A DNA stretch of 64,000 nt, taken from assembly GCA_964389805.1 (NCBI GenBank), contig CAYMFU010000292.1, positions 4,252 through 68,251 of the forward strand, given 5' to 3'. The DNA is from JAGTVG01 sp964389805 (GTDB taxonomy: Bacteria > Bacteroidota > Bacteroidia > Cytophagales > Cyclobacteriaceae). Below the pieces are notes generated by a model that saw nothing but the letters and a program-made list of their open reading frames with translations, had not been told where the DNA came from and did not search any database. Positions 1 to 9,326 of this stretch are shown piece after piece. The stretch's first letter is position 1; each line of letters begins with the position of its first letter. The translations under genes and the position numbers were made by a program.

Positions 1-1
1 A

Positions 2-3000
2 TCAATAAACGATGATAAATTCTCTTCCCCCTTATTAAAATCGCTTAATGGCACATGGAAGTTTAACCTGGTTACTAAGCCCGGCGACCGACCATTTTAC
101 TTTTATAAAGACGATTTTGATATAAGTGATTGGGAGGACATTAAGGTCCCCTCAAACTGGGAAGTACTGGGTTATGATTACCCGATCTATACTAATGTCA
201 AATTTCCACATGACCGGACTCCACCGGTTATTCAGGATCATTATAATCCAGTAGGCTCGTTCAAGCGCACTTTTACAATACCTGATGAATGGAATGATAA
301 GAAAGTTATTCTTCATTTCGGAGCGGTAAGTTCAGCTCTGAACGTTTGGGTTAATGAACAAAAGGTTGGATACAGTGAGGATAGCAAAACACCAGCAGAA
401 TTTGATATTACGAAATATCTAAAGGAGGGAAAAAACTCATTAGCAGTTGAGATATTCCGTTGGAGCGATGCGAGCTACCTTGAAGATCAGGATTTCTGGA
501 GGTTGAGTGGTATGACCAGGGATGTTTACCTGCAGGCTAAAAACAGTCAGCACATCAGGGATTTCAGGGTAAATTCAGAATTGACCAATAACTATAGTGA
601 TGGTGACTTTAAAGTAGAGATAGAGATTATCAATGAAGAAGACGAGTCGGTGCCTTCCATCATTGAAGCCACGCTAAATTTTGAAGGGCAAAAAATAGCT
701 GGATTTGAAAAGGAGCTGGAACTGATACCGGAGAAAAACATGGTTGACTTCTCCAAAGTAATAACAACCGCTAAGCCCTGGACAGCTGAAACGCCTAATT
801 TGTACGAACTGGTTATAGAACTCATGGACCAGGATGGAAATCCCCTGGAAGCATTCAGGCAAGATGTAGGCTTCAGAACAGTTGAAATAAAGGATGGATA
901 TTTACAGGTGAATGGTCAATACATCTATTTGAAAGGGGTAAATCTGCACGAGCATCATGATGTTAACGGGCATGTTGTCGATGAAGCAACAATGATAAAA
1001 GACATTGAGGTCATGAAGGCTCATAACATCAATTCGGTAAGAACATCCCATTACCCACAGCCTGAAAGATGGTATGAATTGTGCAATAAGTATGGATTGT
1101 ATCTTATCGATGAAGCCAATATTGAGTCCCACGGTATGGGTTATGGAAAAGAATCCCTGGCAAAGGATACCACCTGGATGGGAGCACATCTATACCGAAC
1201 GAAAAATATGTTCGAAAGAGATAAGAACCAGCCATCCATTATTATCTGGTCATTGGGTAATGAAGCTGGAAATGGTCCGAACTTTTATGCTACCTATGAT
1301 TACCTGAAAGATATTGACAAAACCAGACCCGTTCAATATGAAAGATCTGACATGGAGTACAATACCGATATCATCTGCCCAATGTATTGGGGCATTCAGC
1401 ATATGGTTAAATATGCCGAATCCGATCCTGCGCGGCCATTGATACAATGTGAATACGCCCATGCTATGGGAAACAGCGTGGGTAACCTTCAGGATTATTG
1501 GGATGTTATTGAAAAATATGACGCATTGCAGGGTGGATTTATATGGGATTGGGTGGACCAGGGCTTGCTGACTACCAATGAGAATGGTGAAGAATTCTGG
1601 GCCTACGGAGGCGATTTTGGACCAGATGATGTACCCTCTGATGGGAACTTCTGCAATAATGGCCTGGTAGATCCTGACAGGGGCGCAAAACCTCAATTAT
1701 TGGAAGTGAAAAAGGTTTATCAAAATATTGGATTTGAAGATTTAGATCTGGCTAAAGGTGATCTGGCAATTACCAACAAATATGGATTCATTAATCTAAG
1801 TGGGTTTAAGTTTATTTGGGAAGTCCAGGAAGATGGGGAGACCATCCTGGATGGCAATTTCTACCAGGTCAATCTTAAGCCAGGGGAAACAAAAGAGATT
1901 CCTCTTCCACTTGATTTCCAGAAAAAAATTAATTCTGAATATTTCTTAAATATTTATGCATTGACAGCCACTGAGGCAAACCTGGTTCCTGCCGATCATA
2001 TTGTTGCCTTTGAGCAATTTGAATTAACCAACCCTCAGCAGGAAACGATGACCGTCGAAGCTCCAAAAACAACGTTGAAGGTTGATAAATCAGGCGAGAA
2101 TGTAATCATTACAGGTGATGGTTTTTTAGCTGTATTCAGTAAAGCTCAGGGAAGTCTGGAGCAGTATAACGTTGACAATAACGACCTATTATTACAGGAG
2201 TTTGTTCCGGATTTCTGGCGTGCTCCTATAGATAATGATTTTGGAAATGGCCTGCACCAGCGATCCAGGATATGGCGAAAGGCTGGTGAAAGAAAAAGTG
2301 AAGTGAAAGTAAGTGTTAAAAAGCTAAAGACACATATTGATGTGATCTGTGAAATGACTTTAAATGATCAGGAGAATAAACCGATAGCAAATTATATTAC
2401 AACATACTCTGTTTATGATAATGCAGATATTATTGTTACCAATAATTTTGAGAAAACAGATGAAAAGCTTCCTGAAATTGTCAAGATGGGTATGAACCTG
2501 CAAATGCCTAAAAATTATGATCAGATAACCTGGTTTGGAAGGGGCCCGCAGGAATCCTATTGGGATCGTAAGACAAGTGCCTTTGTAGGCAAGTATTCCG
2601 GATCAGTTGAGGATCAGTACTGGGCTTACCTCAGGCCACAGGAAAATGGGAATAAAACCGACGTCAGGTGGGCTGCTCTTACCAATTCCAATGGAGACGG
2701 ACTCCTCTTTATTGGGCAGGAATTACTGTCGGTCAATGCTCAACATCTGATCATGGAAGACCTGGAATCACCTGAACGAACGGATGGACGTCATGTAAAA
2801 GGAGTGAAACCCGTTAACAGGCATACCGATGATGTGAAATTCCGGGACCTGACTTCCGTAAATATTGACTTTAAGCAAATGGGAGTTGGTGGTGACAATA
2901 GTTGGGGAGCACGTACACATCCTGAGTACAGGTTGACAGAAAATGCATACAGTTATTCATTCCTGATCTGTCCTGTTACTAAAGAAGAAGATATTACGGA

Positions 3001-3055
3001 AAAAGTAAAATCCAAGAGATCTTCTGGCAATATGTCATTGGATTATAAATTATAA
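2..3055 (+). CDS. lacZ: Beta-galactosidase, GH2 family (5' partial)
   Basis: Hydrolyses terminal beta-galactosides. The reading frame is open from base 2, so the N-terminus lies outside the window; the 1017 visible residues suggest only a few dozen are missing (E. coli LacZ is 1023 aa). Domains in order: jelly-roll sugar-binding domain, immunoglobulin-like domain, TIM barrel, second Ig-like domain and the C-terminal Bgal small-chain domain. The acid/base Glu is in WSLGNEAGNG (codon at 1262) and the nucleophile Glu in IQCEYAHAMGNS (codon at 1451). The Met at 503 is internal, because beta-galactosidase-type sequence (SLNGTWKFNL) continues upstream of it. No other lac-type gene is visible; the gene converges on the nucleoside hydrolase. 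GH2 family is certain; substrate beyond beta-galactosides is inferred. Confidence 0.95.
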   Translation, partial: SINDDKFSSPLLKSLNGTWKFNLVTKPGDRPFYFYKDDFDISDWEDIKVPSNWEVLGYDYPIYTNVKFPHDRTPPVIQDHYNPVGSFKRTFTIPDEWNDKKVILHFGAVSSALNVWVNEQKVGYSEDSKTPAEFDITKYLKEGKNSLAVEIFRWSDASYLEDQDFWRLSGMTRDVYLQAKNSQHIRDFRVNSELTNNYSDGDFKVEIEIINEEDESVPSIIEATLNFEGQKIAGFEKELELIPEKNMVDFSKVITTAKPWTAETPNLYELVIELMDQDGNPLEAFRQDVGFRTVEIKDGYLQVNGQYIYLKGVNLHEHHDVNGHVVDEATMIKDIEVMKAHNINSVRTSHYPQPERWYELCNKYGLYLIDEANIESHGMGYGKESLAKDTTWMGAHLYRTKNMFERDKNQPSIIIWSLGNEAGNGPNFYATYDYLKDIDKTRPVQYERSDMEYNTDIICPMYWGIQHMVKYAESDPARPLIQCEYAHAMGNSVGNLQDYWDVIEKYDALQGGFIWDWVDQGLLTTNENGEEFWAYGGDFGPDDVPSDGNFCNNGLVDPDRGAKPQLLEVKKVYQNIGFEDLDLAKGDLAITNKYGFINLSGFKFIWEVQEDGETILDGNFYQVNLKPGETKEIPLPLDFQKKINSEYFLNIYALTATEANLVPADHIVAFEQFELTNPQQETMTVEAPKTTLKVDKSGENVIITGDGFLAVFSKAQGSLEQYNVDNNDLLLQEFVPDFWRAPIDNDFGNGLHQRSRIWRKAGERKSEVKVSVKKLKTHIDVICEMTLNDQENKPIANYITTYSVYDNADIIVTNNFEKTDEKLPEIVKMGMNLQMPKNYDQITWFGRGPQESYWDRKTSAFVGKYSGSVEDQYWAYLRPQENGNKTDVRWAALTNSNGDGLLFIGQELLSVNAQHLIMEDLESPERTDGRHVKGVKPVNRHTDDVKFRDLTSVNIDFKQMGVGGDNSWGARTHPEYRLTENAYSYSFLICPVTKEEDITEKVKSKRSSGNMSLDYKL

Positions 3056-3232
3056 TTCAAGATACTGCTCATTATTGATTTTTAGTCTGTCTGAGGTGCT
3101 TAGCGGATCCCAAAGGGATTTATATTGCTGCTTGTGTCACATAATCAAAATTTGACCAACCGGTCGGTCTAAAGTAAAATGGATCTTGCCCAAACAAGGA
3201 TAGGATTGTGATATAAATGCGGTGATGAAGAC

Positions 3233-4198
3233 TTATCTCCTGAACTCCTGCATCACAATCCGGCGATACATTTTATCCAGAAAAATATCCGCATCTATTT
3301 CCATGCCTATAGTGCAATTCGGATCTTTAGATTCATCGATTCGTGTAAAGCCCTTATCATCTACATAAACATATGCTTCTTTTGTTTTAAAAAGATCCGG
3401 CCACAGGACCATCCCAATTGCAACACCATCATGCATTTTAGGGATAACCGCCCATTTGGCGTGAAGGAACCACAAAGAATAGAGTGCCCCTAAGGCATCC
3501 GTCAGCGGCGTATCCCGGTTAAAAACTGCAGTTAAGTATTCCTTTTCAAAATTGGTTTGATACGTTACATCAAGTGGAGCCAGTGTAATATTGGCACCGG
3601 AATCTATAAATTTTTTAGAAGCAGCCAGGCTGCCCACAACATTCCATTCCCTACTGGGATCATTGCCGTCATACCCTTTTTCTATTGATCCGAACATTGA
3701 CACAACTCGTTTTGCTTTTTTCAGCGCTCCTGGATCCCTGTCCACCACATCGCCAATATTATCCACAGGACCAACCGTAAAGAGAATAATTTCATCCGGG
3801 TATTTGTTTAGACTTTCAATTATAAAATCTACTGCTGATTTATCCTGTGGTAGCAGCTTATCAAATCCTTCCGCCCATAAGAATTGAGGGGAATCACCTT
3901 CTAGCTTATTATGTAATCCTACTACGGTTGGCGTATGCCGGCCAAGGTATACAGGGATATGGTCATTGCCAGTTTCATATAACATTTTTACAGCAACCCT
4001 ACCGCGGCCAGGTGTATTACCATGGTCCATGCAAATGCCTAAGATCTCAAATTCCTCCTGGCTGCAAAGTAATAGAGCTACAGCAAATGCGTCATCAATG
4101 TCACCTCCCAGGTCACAATCGAATATTACTTTTTGCTTTTGAGCTTGTAAAGAAGTTAAAATAAGCATGGCTGACAACGCTAAAAATATTTTTTTCAT
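3233..4198 (-). CDS. Secreted nucleoside hydrolase (IunH superfamily)
   Basis: Predicted to cleave the N-glycosidic bond of nucleosides to base plus ribose. The calcium-binding signature of the family is present near the N-terminus (FDCDLGGDIDD, Asp27, 29, 33, 35 and 36). A signal peptide occupies residues 1-20 and ends in LQAQ, so the enzyme should work in the periplasm or outside, consistent with nucleoside scavenging. Length of 321 aa is normal. It is divergent from the exported isomerase gene at 4349, with 150 bp between them containing an inverted repeat. Base specificity cannot be read from sequence; extracellular Bacteroidota members of this family are often of unknown substrate. Confidence 0.88.
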   Translation of the reverse strand: MKKIFLALSAMLILTSLQAQKQKVIFDCDLGGDIDDAFAVALLLCSQEEFEILGICMDHGNTPGRGRVAVKMLYETGNDHIPVYLGRHTPTVVGLHNKLEGDSPQFLWAEGFDKLLPQDKSAVDFIIESLNKYPDEIILFTVGPVDNIGDVVDRDPGALKKAKRVVSMFGSIEKGYDGNDPSREWNVVGSLAASKKFIDSGANITLAPLDVTYQTNFEKEYLTAVFNRDTPLTDALGALYSLWFLHAKWAVIPKMHDGVAIGMVLWPDLFKTKEAYVYVDDKGFTRIDESKDPNCTIGMEIDADIFLDKMYRRIVMQEFRR

Positions 4199-4255
4199 AG
4201 TATGTTAAAGATTAATTTGATTTAAATATAATGAAATTTGACAGGTTTAATTTCT

Positions 4256-4274
4256 TTTCAATTCAAGATTGAAA
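4256..4274. promoter_or_regulatory. Inverted repeat between divergent genes
   Basis: TTTCAAT and ATTGAAA form a perfect 7-bp inverted repeat around a 5-bp centre, between the divergent nucleoside hydrolase and isomerase genes. The position fits a shared operator, but the repeat is AT-rich and could arise by chance. Confidence 0.3.
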
Positions 4275-4348
4275 TATCTTCAAAGGATAGTTCTTTAGTA
4301 TAGAAATTTATAATTTGAATATGATTTGATACTAAATTGAAATCAATC

Positions 4349-5341
4349 ATGAAATCTCTTACATCTCGTCGAAAATTTGTAAAATACAGTTTAAAAGGAA
4401 TAGCCGCGACAGGGTTAGTGGGTATAGTGGCACCAATATGGGCAAGGCCTTTAAATAAAAATCGAATAGGTTTGGGAAATCAAAGCATAGGTTCAGAGGA
4501 ACTTTTCTTTAAGATTTCCTTGGCCCAATGGTCCCTGCATAGGAGCTTTGAAGACAGTAAGCTGAAGGCTGAAGAATTCCCGGTAATTGCGAAAAATCAA
4601 TTCGATATCAATGCTGTAGAGTATGTGAATAGTTTATATTCAAAACACGCTGAAAATTCAACATTCTGGAATGATTTGAATCAACGTGCCAGGAATCAAG
4701 GGGTGCGAAATCTTTTGATCATGGTTGATGATGAGGGAGATTTGGGAGACACAAATGATAAAAAGCGAAAAAAAGCAGTTGAGAACCATTACAAATGGGT
4801 TGATGCAGCGAAGATAATGGAGTGCCATTCCATTCGGATCAATGGTTTCGGAAAAGGCAGCAAGGAACAGGTAGGAAGTGCTCTTGTGGATGGGATGGGA
4901 GCCCTCGGAGCGTATGCGGATAAGGTTGGAATAAATGTTATGATTGAAAATCATGGATTATATACATCTGATGGTAAATGGATTGTGGATGTTTTGACCC
5001 GAATAGGAAAGGATAACTGTGGTAGTTTACCTGATTTTGGAAACTTTTGTACAGCCCGAAAATGGGGCAGCACTCAGGATGGAACCTGTCCGGAGGTCTA
5101 CGACCGGTACCTGGGAGTGAGGGAAATGATGCCTTTTGCCAAGGGAGTCAGTGCAAAATCCTACAGGTTCGATGAATCGGGGCAGGAAACGACCATTGAT
5201 TATGGGAAGATGTTACAAATAGTCAAAGAAGCGGGATTTACTGGATATATTGGAATTGAATATGAGGGAATCGAATTAAGTGAACCGGATGGCATTATCG
5301 CCACTAAAAAGTTGCTGATTTCTGAAGGCAAAAAAATATAA
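4349..5341 (+). CDS. Tat-exported sugar phosphate isomerase/epimerase-like protein
   Basis: A 330-aa member of the xylose isomerase-like TIM-barrel (AP endonuclease 2) superfamily. The N-terminus carries a twin-arginine signal (SRRKFVK followed by a hydrophobic stretch), so it is probably exported folded. Barrel features include MIENHG near the middle and GYIGIEYEG near the C-terminus, which supply metal-binding Glu/His residues in this superfamily. An in-frame TTG at 4337 precedes the ATG by four codons; the ATG at 4349 leaves a compact Tat signal and is preferred. Exported members are common in Bacteroidota sugar-use loci and act on keto sugars or inositols, but the substrate here is unknown. 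Confidence 0.8.
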   Translation: MKSLTSRRKFVKYSLKGIAATGLVGIVAPIWARPLNKNRIGLGNQSIGSEELFFKISLAQWSLHRSFEDSKLKAEEFPVIAKNQFDINAVEYVNSLYSKHAENSTFWNDLNQRARNQGVRNLLIMVDDEGDLGDTNDKKRKKAVENHYKWVDAAKIMECHSIRINGFGKGSKEQVGSALVDGMGALGAYADKVGINVMIENHGLYTSDGKWIVDVLTRIGKDNCGSLPDFGNFCTARKWGSTQDGTCPEVYDRYLGVREMMPFAKGVSAKSYRFDESGQETTIDYGKMLQIVKEAGFTGYIGIEYEGIELSEPDGIIATKKLLISEGKKI

Positions 5342-5473
5342 GCCTATCAGTTGTTGATTGTAAGAACCGTATCTGATCAAGGAAACAGGTCTAAATATGA
5401 TATCTGACATCAATCTACACATTATCAGTATTTCCACATGATATTGAATAGTGTATTAAGGTAATTTTGACCT

Positions 5474-6541
5474 CTATATTTTGTTGAATCCGAATCCTGG
5501 TCCTTCAACAATGGCCATTTCTCCATTTTTTATTGAAAATCCTCCTTCAACTATATCCACAGCCAGGTCAAGGCTACCATCAAGGTCGATATACCGGGTA
5601 TTATTACAGGCAAATGCAGCATGAAGAGCAGCAGTGATACTGATAATGCTCTCATCAAAACATCCCCAGAAAAGATCAATATTTGCAACTTCGGCAATTT
5701 TTGCAATTTCAAAAGCACCCGTAAGACCTCCGCATTTCATGAGCTTTATATTGAATATACCACAGGTTTGAGGATGAGAAGCTAGCTGAAAAGCAGATAC
5801 AGCATTTTTAAGAGACTCATCACATGCTATGATCATCCTGATCTGCTCTGGAAGATGATTCATCTCGTTCTCCTTACCTACTGGCATGGGCTGTTCTATC
5901 AGTTCCAGGCCAAGATATTTTGTTGCCTGATAAAATTTGTTTGTTTTATCCAGATCGTACCCCTGGTTTGCATCTACCCTTATTTTGAAATAGTTTCCAA
6001 ATTCCTCTCTCAATTTTATGCAACGTTCAATATCCAGTTCAACATCATGTCCCGTTTTTACTTTTAAAATCTTAAATCCCCGGTCTTTATATTCCCTTGC
6101 CTCTTTTAAGGTATCTTCAACGTTGCAAATTCCAATCGTGACAGATGTGGGTAAAGATTTATGTTTCTTTCCATAAAAATCAACAACCGGAATATCTAGA
6201 TATTTACAAAAAGCGTCGTGCATTGCAATATCTATGGCAGCTCTTGTGGCTGAAAATTTATGGAAAAATTCCCTGGATTCTGTGATTAAAGTTCGAAAAT
6301 GACGGATGTCCCTACCTATCCAACCCATTACCTCGTCAGACTTTAAATTAGAAATGGTCTCTTCCATTTTTTCTCCTATTACAAATTCTCCTTCCGCCGC
6401 GGCACCGTATCCTACAATCCCATTTTCCAATTCTATTTCGATAAAAGCATTTACAGCAGATGAATAAGTCTGATAGGCCACGGTATACGGTTTGGTCAGG
6501 TCCAGGTCTTTTTTATAGGATCTTATATCTTTAATTTTCAT
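5474..6541 (-). CDS. dgcA: Enolase-superfamily racemase, probable N-acetyl-D-glutamate racemase DgcA / dipeptide epimerase
   Basis: A 355-aa protein of the muconate-lactonizing subgroup. Catalytic lysines are in KVK (Lys160/Lys162) and IKLMKCGG (Lys266); metal ligands are Asp190 (RVDANQGY), Glu216 (LIEQPMP) and Asp241 (CDESL). This pattern is shared by L-Ala-D/L-Glu epimerases and by DgcA. The start codon lies 1 bp past the stop of the DUF1611 gene, so the two are co-transcribed. The DUF1611-enolase pairing is the one described for D-glutamate breakdown in marine bacteria: N-acetylation by DgcN, then racemisation by DgcA. That context, more than the sequence itself, favours DgcA over a muropeptide-recycling epimerase. 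Confidence 0.72.
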   Translation of the reverse strand: MKIKDIRSYKKDLDLTKPYTVAYQTYSSAVNAFIEIELENGIVGYGAAAEGEFVIGEKMEETISNLKSDEVMGWIGRDIRHFRTLITESREFFHKFSATRAAIDIAMHDAFCKYLDIPVVDFYGKKHKSLPTSVTIGICNVEDTLKEAREYKDRGFKILKVKTGHDVELDIERCIKLREEFGNYFKIRVDANQGYDLDKTNKFYQATKYLGLELIEQPMPVGKENEMNHLPEQIRMIIACDESLKNAVSAFQLASHPQTCGIFNIKLMKCGGLTGAFEIAKIAEVANIDLFWGCFDESIISITAALHAAFACNNTRYIDLDGSLDLAVDIVEGGFSIKNGEMAIVEGPGFGFNKI

Positions 6542-6542
6542 T

Positions 6543-7604
6543 CTATTCCATTTTTCCTAATATGGGTATAATGCCATCGATTCCCTCTTCTATGGGTATA
6601 AATACCGGAATACCAAGTTCCTCTTGATATTTATTTTTTGCTGTCCGGGCTTCTTCAAGATTGCAATTTCTGGTATTCAATACCAGGGCAATAACTTCTG
6701 AATTATAGGATTCAATCAATCGGATCTCACTTTCAACTGATAATACTTCACCCCATTCTGGATTTTCATCATAATACCCTCTTTTTATTTCATGAACCAG
6801 GATGGCATACCTGGCATTCCCCGAAACCAGCATTTCTGAGCCACAGGGACCACTTGGATTTCGTAAGGCAGATTGACCTTCTATGAAGATATAGTCTGGG
6901 CCTTCATTTTTATATGCCTCAATAATTGCATTTGCCAATTCCCCACTGACAAAATCATTTATAGTAGCATCAAATATAAAACCATACTTATGACCTTGCA
7001 TCCAACCTGTTTGACCGGTATAGATCATTTCTGCCTTTTTGCCCTCTTTTCCTACTGCCTCCAGGATAAGCTGCCCGGTAGTCCGTTTACCTACAGCACA
7101 ATCTGTCCCTAATAATGCAATCACCGGACATTTGACGGAAAAGATTTCAGCAGTCCAGAATTTCAGTTCTCCAAATTGTTTTGGCTTCCGTACATCAATT
7201 AATTGTACATTATTATCCTCCGCAAGTTTTACAAAAGCAGGCCTCTTCTGTAAGAAATCATGTAATCCATTAATTATTGAAATACCATGCGATAAAGCTG
7301 TTGCAATAGATTCTTCCAGAAAAGAAGGCAGTTGGCCCCCCACAGTCGCTATTCCAATTATGCAGTAATCAGGTTTTCCTACTATCTGTATGGCTTCCTC
7401 AAGGGATTTAAGAATAGGAATGTTTCTGTGCTTCCGATCCAGTAATTCACCCGCATCGTGACCAGAATGAATATAATCGATAACAGCAGTAATTGTAAAA
7501 CGTGATGATCCACGGATAAGCCCATGAGAGGTTTTAGCATCCACTTCCAGGAAAGCACCACTTGTCAATAAAAATGCAGTACCTGTAATATTAATAGTTA
7601 CCAT
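6543..7604 (-). CDS. dgcN: DUF1611 P-loop protein, probable D-glutamate N-acetyltransferase DgcN
   Basis: A 353-aa protein with an N-terminal Rossmann-like half (about residues 1-140) and a C-terminal P-loop half with a Walker A-like motif GTDCAVGKRTT at residues 166-176. This is the DUF1611 architecture. Proteins of this family paired with an enolase-superfamily epimerase have been described as DgcN, which N-acetylates D-glutamate. It is the first gene of a two-gene operon, with dgcA 1 bp downstream. Older annotations call the family an NAD-dependent epimerase/dehydratase, which the C-terminal P-loop does not support. The family is certain; the exact reaction is by context. Confidence 0.7.
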   Translation of the reverse strand: MVTINITGTAFLLTSGAFLEVDAKTSHGLIRGSSRFTITAVIDYIHSGHDAGELLDRKHRNIPILKSLEEAIQIVGKPDYCIIGIATVGGQLPSFLEESIATALSHGISIINGLHDFLQKRPAFVKLAEDNNVQLIDVRKPKQFGELKFWTAEIFSVKCPVIALLGTDCAVGKRTTGQLILEAVGKEGKKAEMIYTGQTGWMQGHKYGFIFDATINDFVSGELANAIIEAYKNEGPDYIFIEGQSALRNPSGPCGSEMLVSGNARYAILVHEIKRGYYDENPEWGEVLSVESEIRLIESYNSEVIALVLNTRNCNLEEARTAKNKYQEELGIPVFIPIEEGIDGIIPILGKME

Positions 7605-7913
7605 TTATTGGCCTTGAATTGTAATAAATAATGCCAATTTAATCCATAAAGATATCATTGACAAATGGGACAAGTACCTATCGTCAGATCATCCAAATCA
7701 ATCCCTGAAAGCATTTGAAGGATTGTTCATATCCTAAAGAAATGCTTCGCAAAAATTATAAATAACTGAATATCAGCGCAATAACTTTTTTGGCATATAC
7801 TTTGCGTTATCCTAATTGAAATTAAGATTGGCGCCATGATTTTAAATAAATTGTTTTATCCGTTTGCCAACCCTGAGTTTTGGGGATTAAAGGCAGACTT
7901 AAAATTTAAAGTC
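7605..7913. other. Intergenic region between divergent genes
   Basis: No gene is supported here. It holds the promoters of dgcN (minus) and of the His/Tyr-rich secreted protein (plus). A TATACTTTGC stretch near 7796-7805 resembles the Bacteroidota -7 element but has one base too many between TA and TTTG, so I do not call it a promoter. Confidence 0.4.
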
Positions 7914-8642
7914 ATGAAAACTACATATTATTTATACAGGTTGAATCGAATCATAATATTGATAAGTATATTCTTGTTAATATTAAGTTTCGCAGTTAAT
8001 GCACAGACAAGGTCCAGCAGAAATGGTGATAAAAACCATAGCCGGACTAGAGCTACTACGGTTCAAAGAAGTGATAATACAAACCGGAACCGGACTGGAA
8101 CTACGACAGTTCAGAGAAGTAACAACAGCAGAAATGCCAGGACTTCATTAAATTATGATCGTAGAAAGACTACAGCGAATAATCAAGGTAGATTTATTGA
8201 GCGTGAGACAAAACCGAAGCAGCAGTCTTATACCTATAAAAGCAATGATTATAATAATCATAATCAAAAACATAAGTATAATAAGCAGAAGGTGTATCAT
8301 AAACAGTATCACCATACTCATAGCAAACATTACTATTACAAGAAGTATTATCATCCGTCACCCTGGACATATTACAATTATCCAGTCGTATTTTATCATT
8401 CGAATTTTGGTGAATTCTATTACCACAGCGGTAGGTTTTACAGATATGACTGGCGCCATGGATATTTCACTGTTGACAGGCCAACGCATGTATATTTCAA
8501 CAGGATTCCTCATGGGTATAGCAGGGTTTATATAAATGGTCGGTTGTATTACCAATACCATGATATATTATTCAGACATACGCCACATGGTTACAAGATT
8601 GTACCTCGTAGCTCTGGCATTTACTTCCATGCCAGTTTCTAA
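7914..8642 (+). CDS. Secreted low-complexity basic protein rich in His, Tyr, Asn and Arg
   Basis: A 242-aa protein of unknown function. The frame is open from 7836, but the Met at 7914 starts a clear signal peptide (MKTTYYLYRLNRII, then a hydrophobic core ending FAVNAQ) and is the better start. The mature N-terminal part repeats a short unit twice (TTVQRS near residues 48-53 and 64-69). The central part is dense in His, Tyr and Lys (KHYYYKKYYH), and the C-terminal part (WTYYNYPVVFYHSNF onwards) looks folded and Tyr/Gly-rich. Similar exported basic proteins occur in Bacteroidota without known function; metal binding or surface adhesion would fit but is speculation. A strong terminator follows, so it is monocistronic. 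Confidence 0.75.
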   Translation: MKTTYYLYRLNRIIILISIFLLILSFAVNAQTRSSRNGDKNHSRTRATTVQRSDNTNRNRTGTTTVQRSNNSRNARTSLNYDRRKTTANNQGRFIERETKPKQQSYTYKSNDYNNHNQKHKYNKQKVYHKQYHHTHSKHYYYKKYYHPSPWTYYNYPVVFYHSNFGEFYYHSGRFYRYDWRHGYFTVDRPTHVYFNRIPHGYSRVYINGRLYYQYHDILFRHTPHGYKIVPRSSGIYFHASF

Positions 8643-8662
8643 TTTTCATATTCAGTTTAAAG

Positions 8663-8688
8663 TCCCGCCACCTGGCGGGATTTTTTTT
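8663..8688 (+). terminator. Rho-independent terminator
   Basis: TCCCGCCA and TGGCGGGA form a perfect GC-rich stem with a minimal loop, followed by eight T residues, 20 bp after the stop of the His/Tyr-rich protein gene. Confidence 0.9.
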
Positions 8689-8869
8689 GAATAAACTCGA
8701 GTTCCCACATAAAAACCACCCAAATTTTAATTGTAATATAATTCCCAGGTATCTTAATCATACCCTACATTTATAAAAAAAAATTATGTTCAACTCATCT
8801 TTCTAAGAAGTAGTTTAATTTGTAATTTTCAGGACAGACAGAAGGACATAATTCGAATACTTATTATAT

Positions 8870-9286
8870 ATGGGGTATGTTGAAAAGGATTTTCTTATGC
8901 GATACTTTAACCAACTGGGGATCGTTATGGCAAAAATCCTTGGCCTGAAAAATAAAGGTAAATTTGAAGAAGCCAATCAGATGATCGAAGATAGTCTGGC
9001 AGATTTTGGACTAATGATTCCTGAGGAATATCTGAGCATGGATGATTCAATTTTTATTGCTGAGATTACAAGAACACTTGGTTTGAACAAGGATCAGATC
9101 AGGGCATTATCGGAATTGCTATTTGAAAAAGGCGACATAGAGCGACTTTTGGGTAAGGAAGATTCGGCCAGAAATTTTCTCTCGAAAACCCTGATCCTGC
9201 TTGATTATCTGACCGGCATAGAAAAAGTTTTTTCCTTTGAAAGGGAAGATCGGATCAAATGGATAAATTCATATTTAAGTAATTGA
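8870..9286 (+). CDS. Small helical protein, DUF6483-like
   Basis: A 138-aa protein predicted to be all-helical and cytosolic, with no signal peptide. It starts MGYVEKDFLMRYFNQLG and continues with a TPR-like run (KGKFEEANQMIEDSLADFG at residues 38-56, then GKEDSARNFLSKTLILLDYL near 102-121). The beginning matches my memory of DUF6483 proteins (YVEKDYLMR followed by amphipathic helices), which have no known role. It stands alone between a terminator upstream and a convergent ZIP transporter gene downstream. Coding is supported by length, start and ordinary codon use. Confidence 0.75.
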   Translation: MGYVEKDFLMRYFNQLGIVMAKILGLKNKGKFEEANQMIEDSLADFGLMIPEEYLSMDDSIFIAEITRTLGLNKDQIRALSELLFEKGDIERLLGKEDSARNFLSKTLILLDYLTGIEKVFSFEREDRIKWINSYLSN

Positions 9287-9326
9287 ATTAAGTAAATCTA
9301 CCATGAAAAGATAAGTGAAAAGGAAA

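Noticed and set aside
3090..3125. Terminator after lacZ (ATCCC/GGGAT)
   Set aside because: Stem of only five pairs and no T run.
8155..8535. 126-aa Ile-rich ORF inside the His/Tyr-rich protein gene
   Set aside because: It overlaps a gene with a signal peptide and terminator; its Ile-rich composition comes from AT-rich codons read in the wrong frame.
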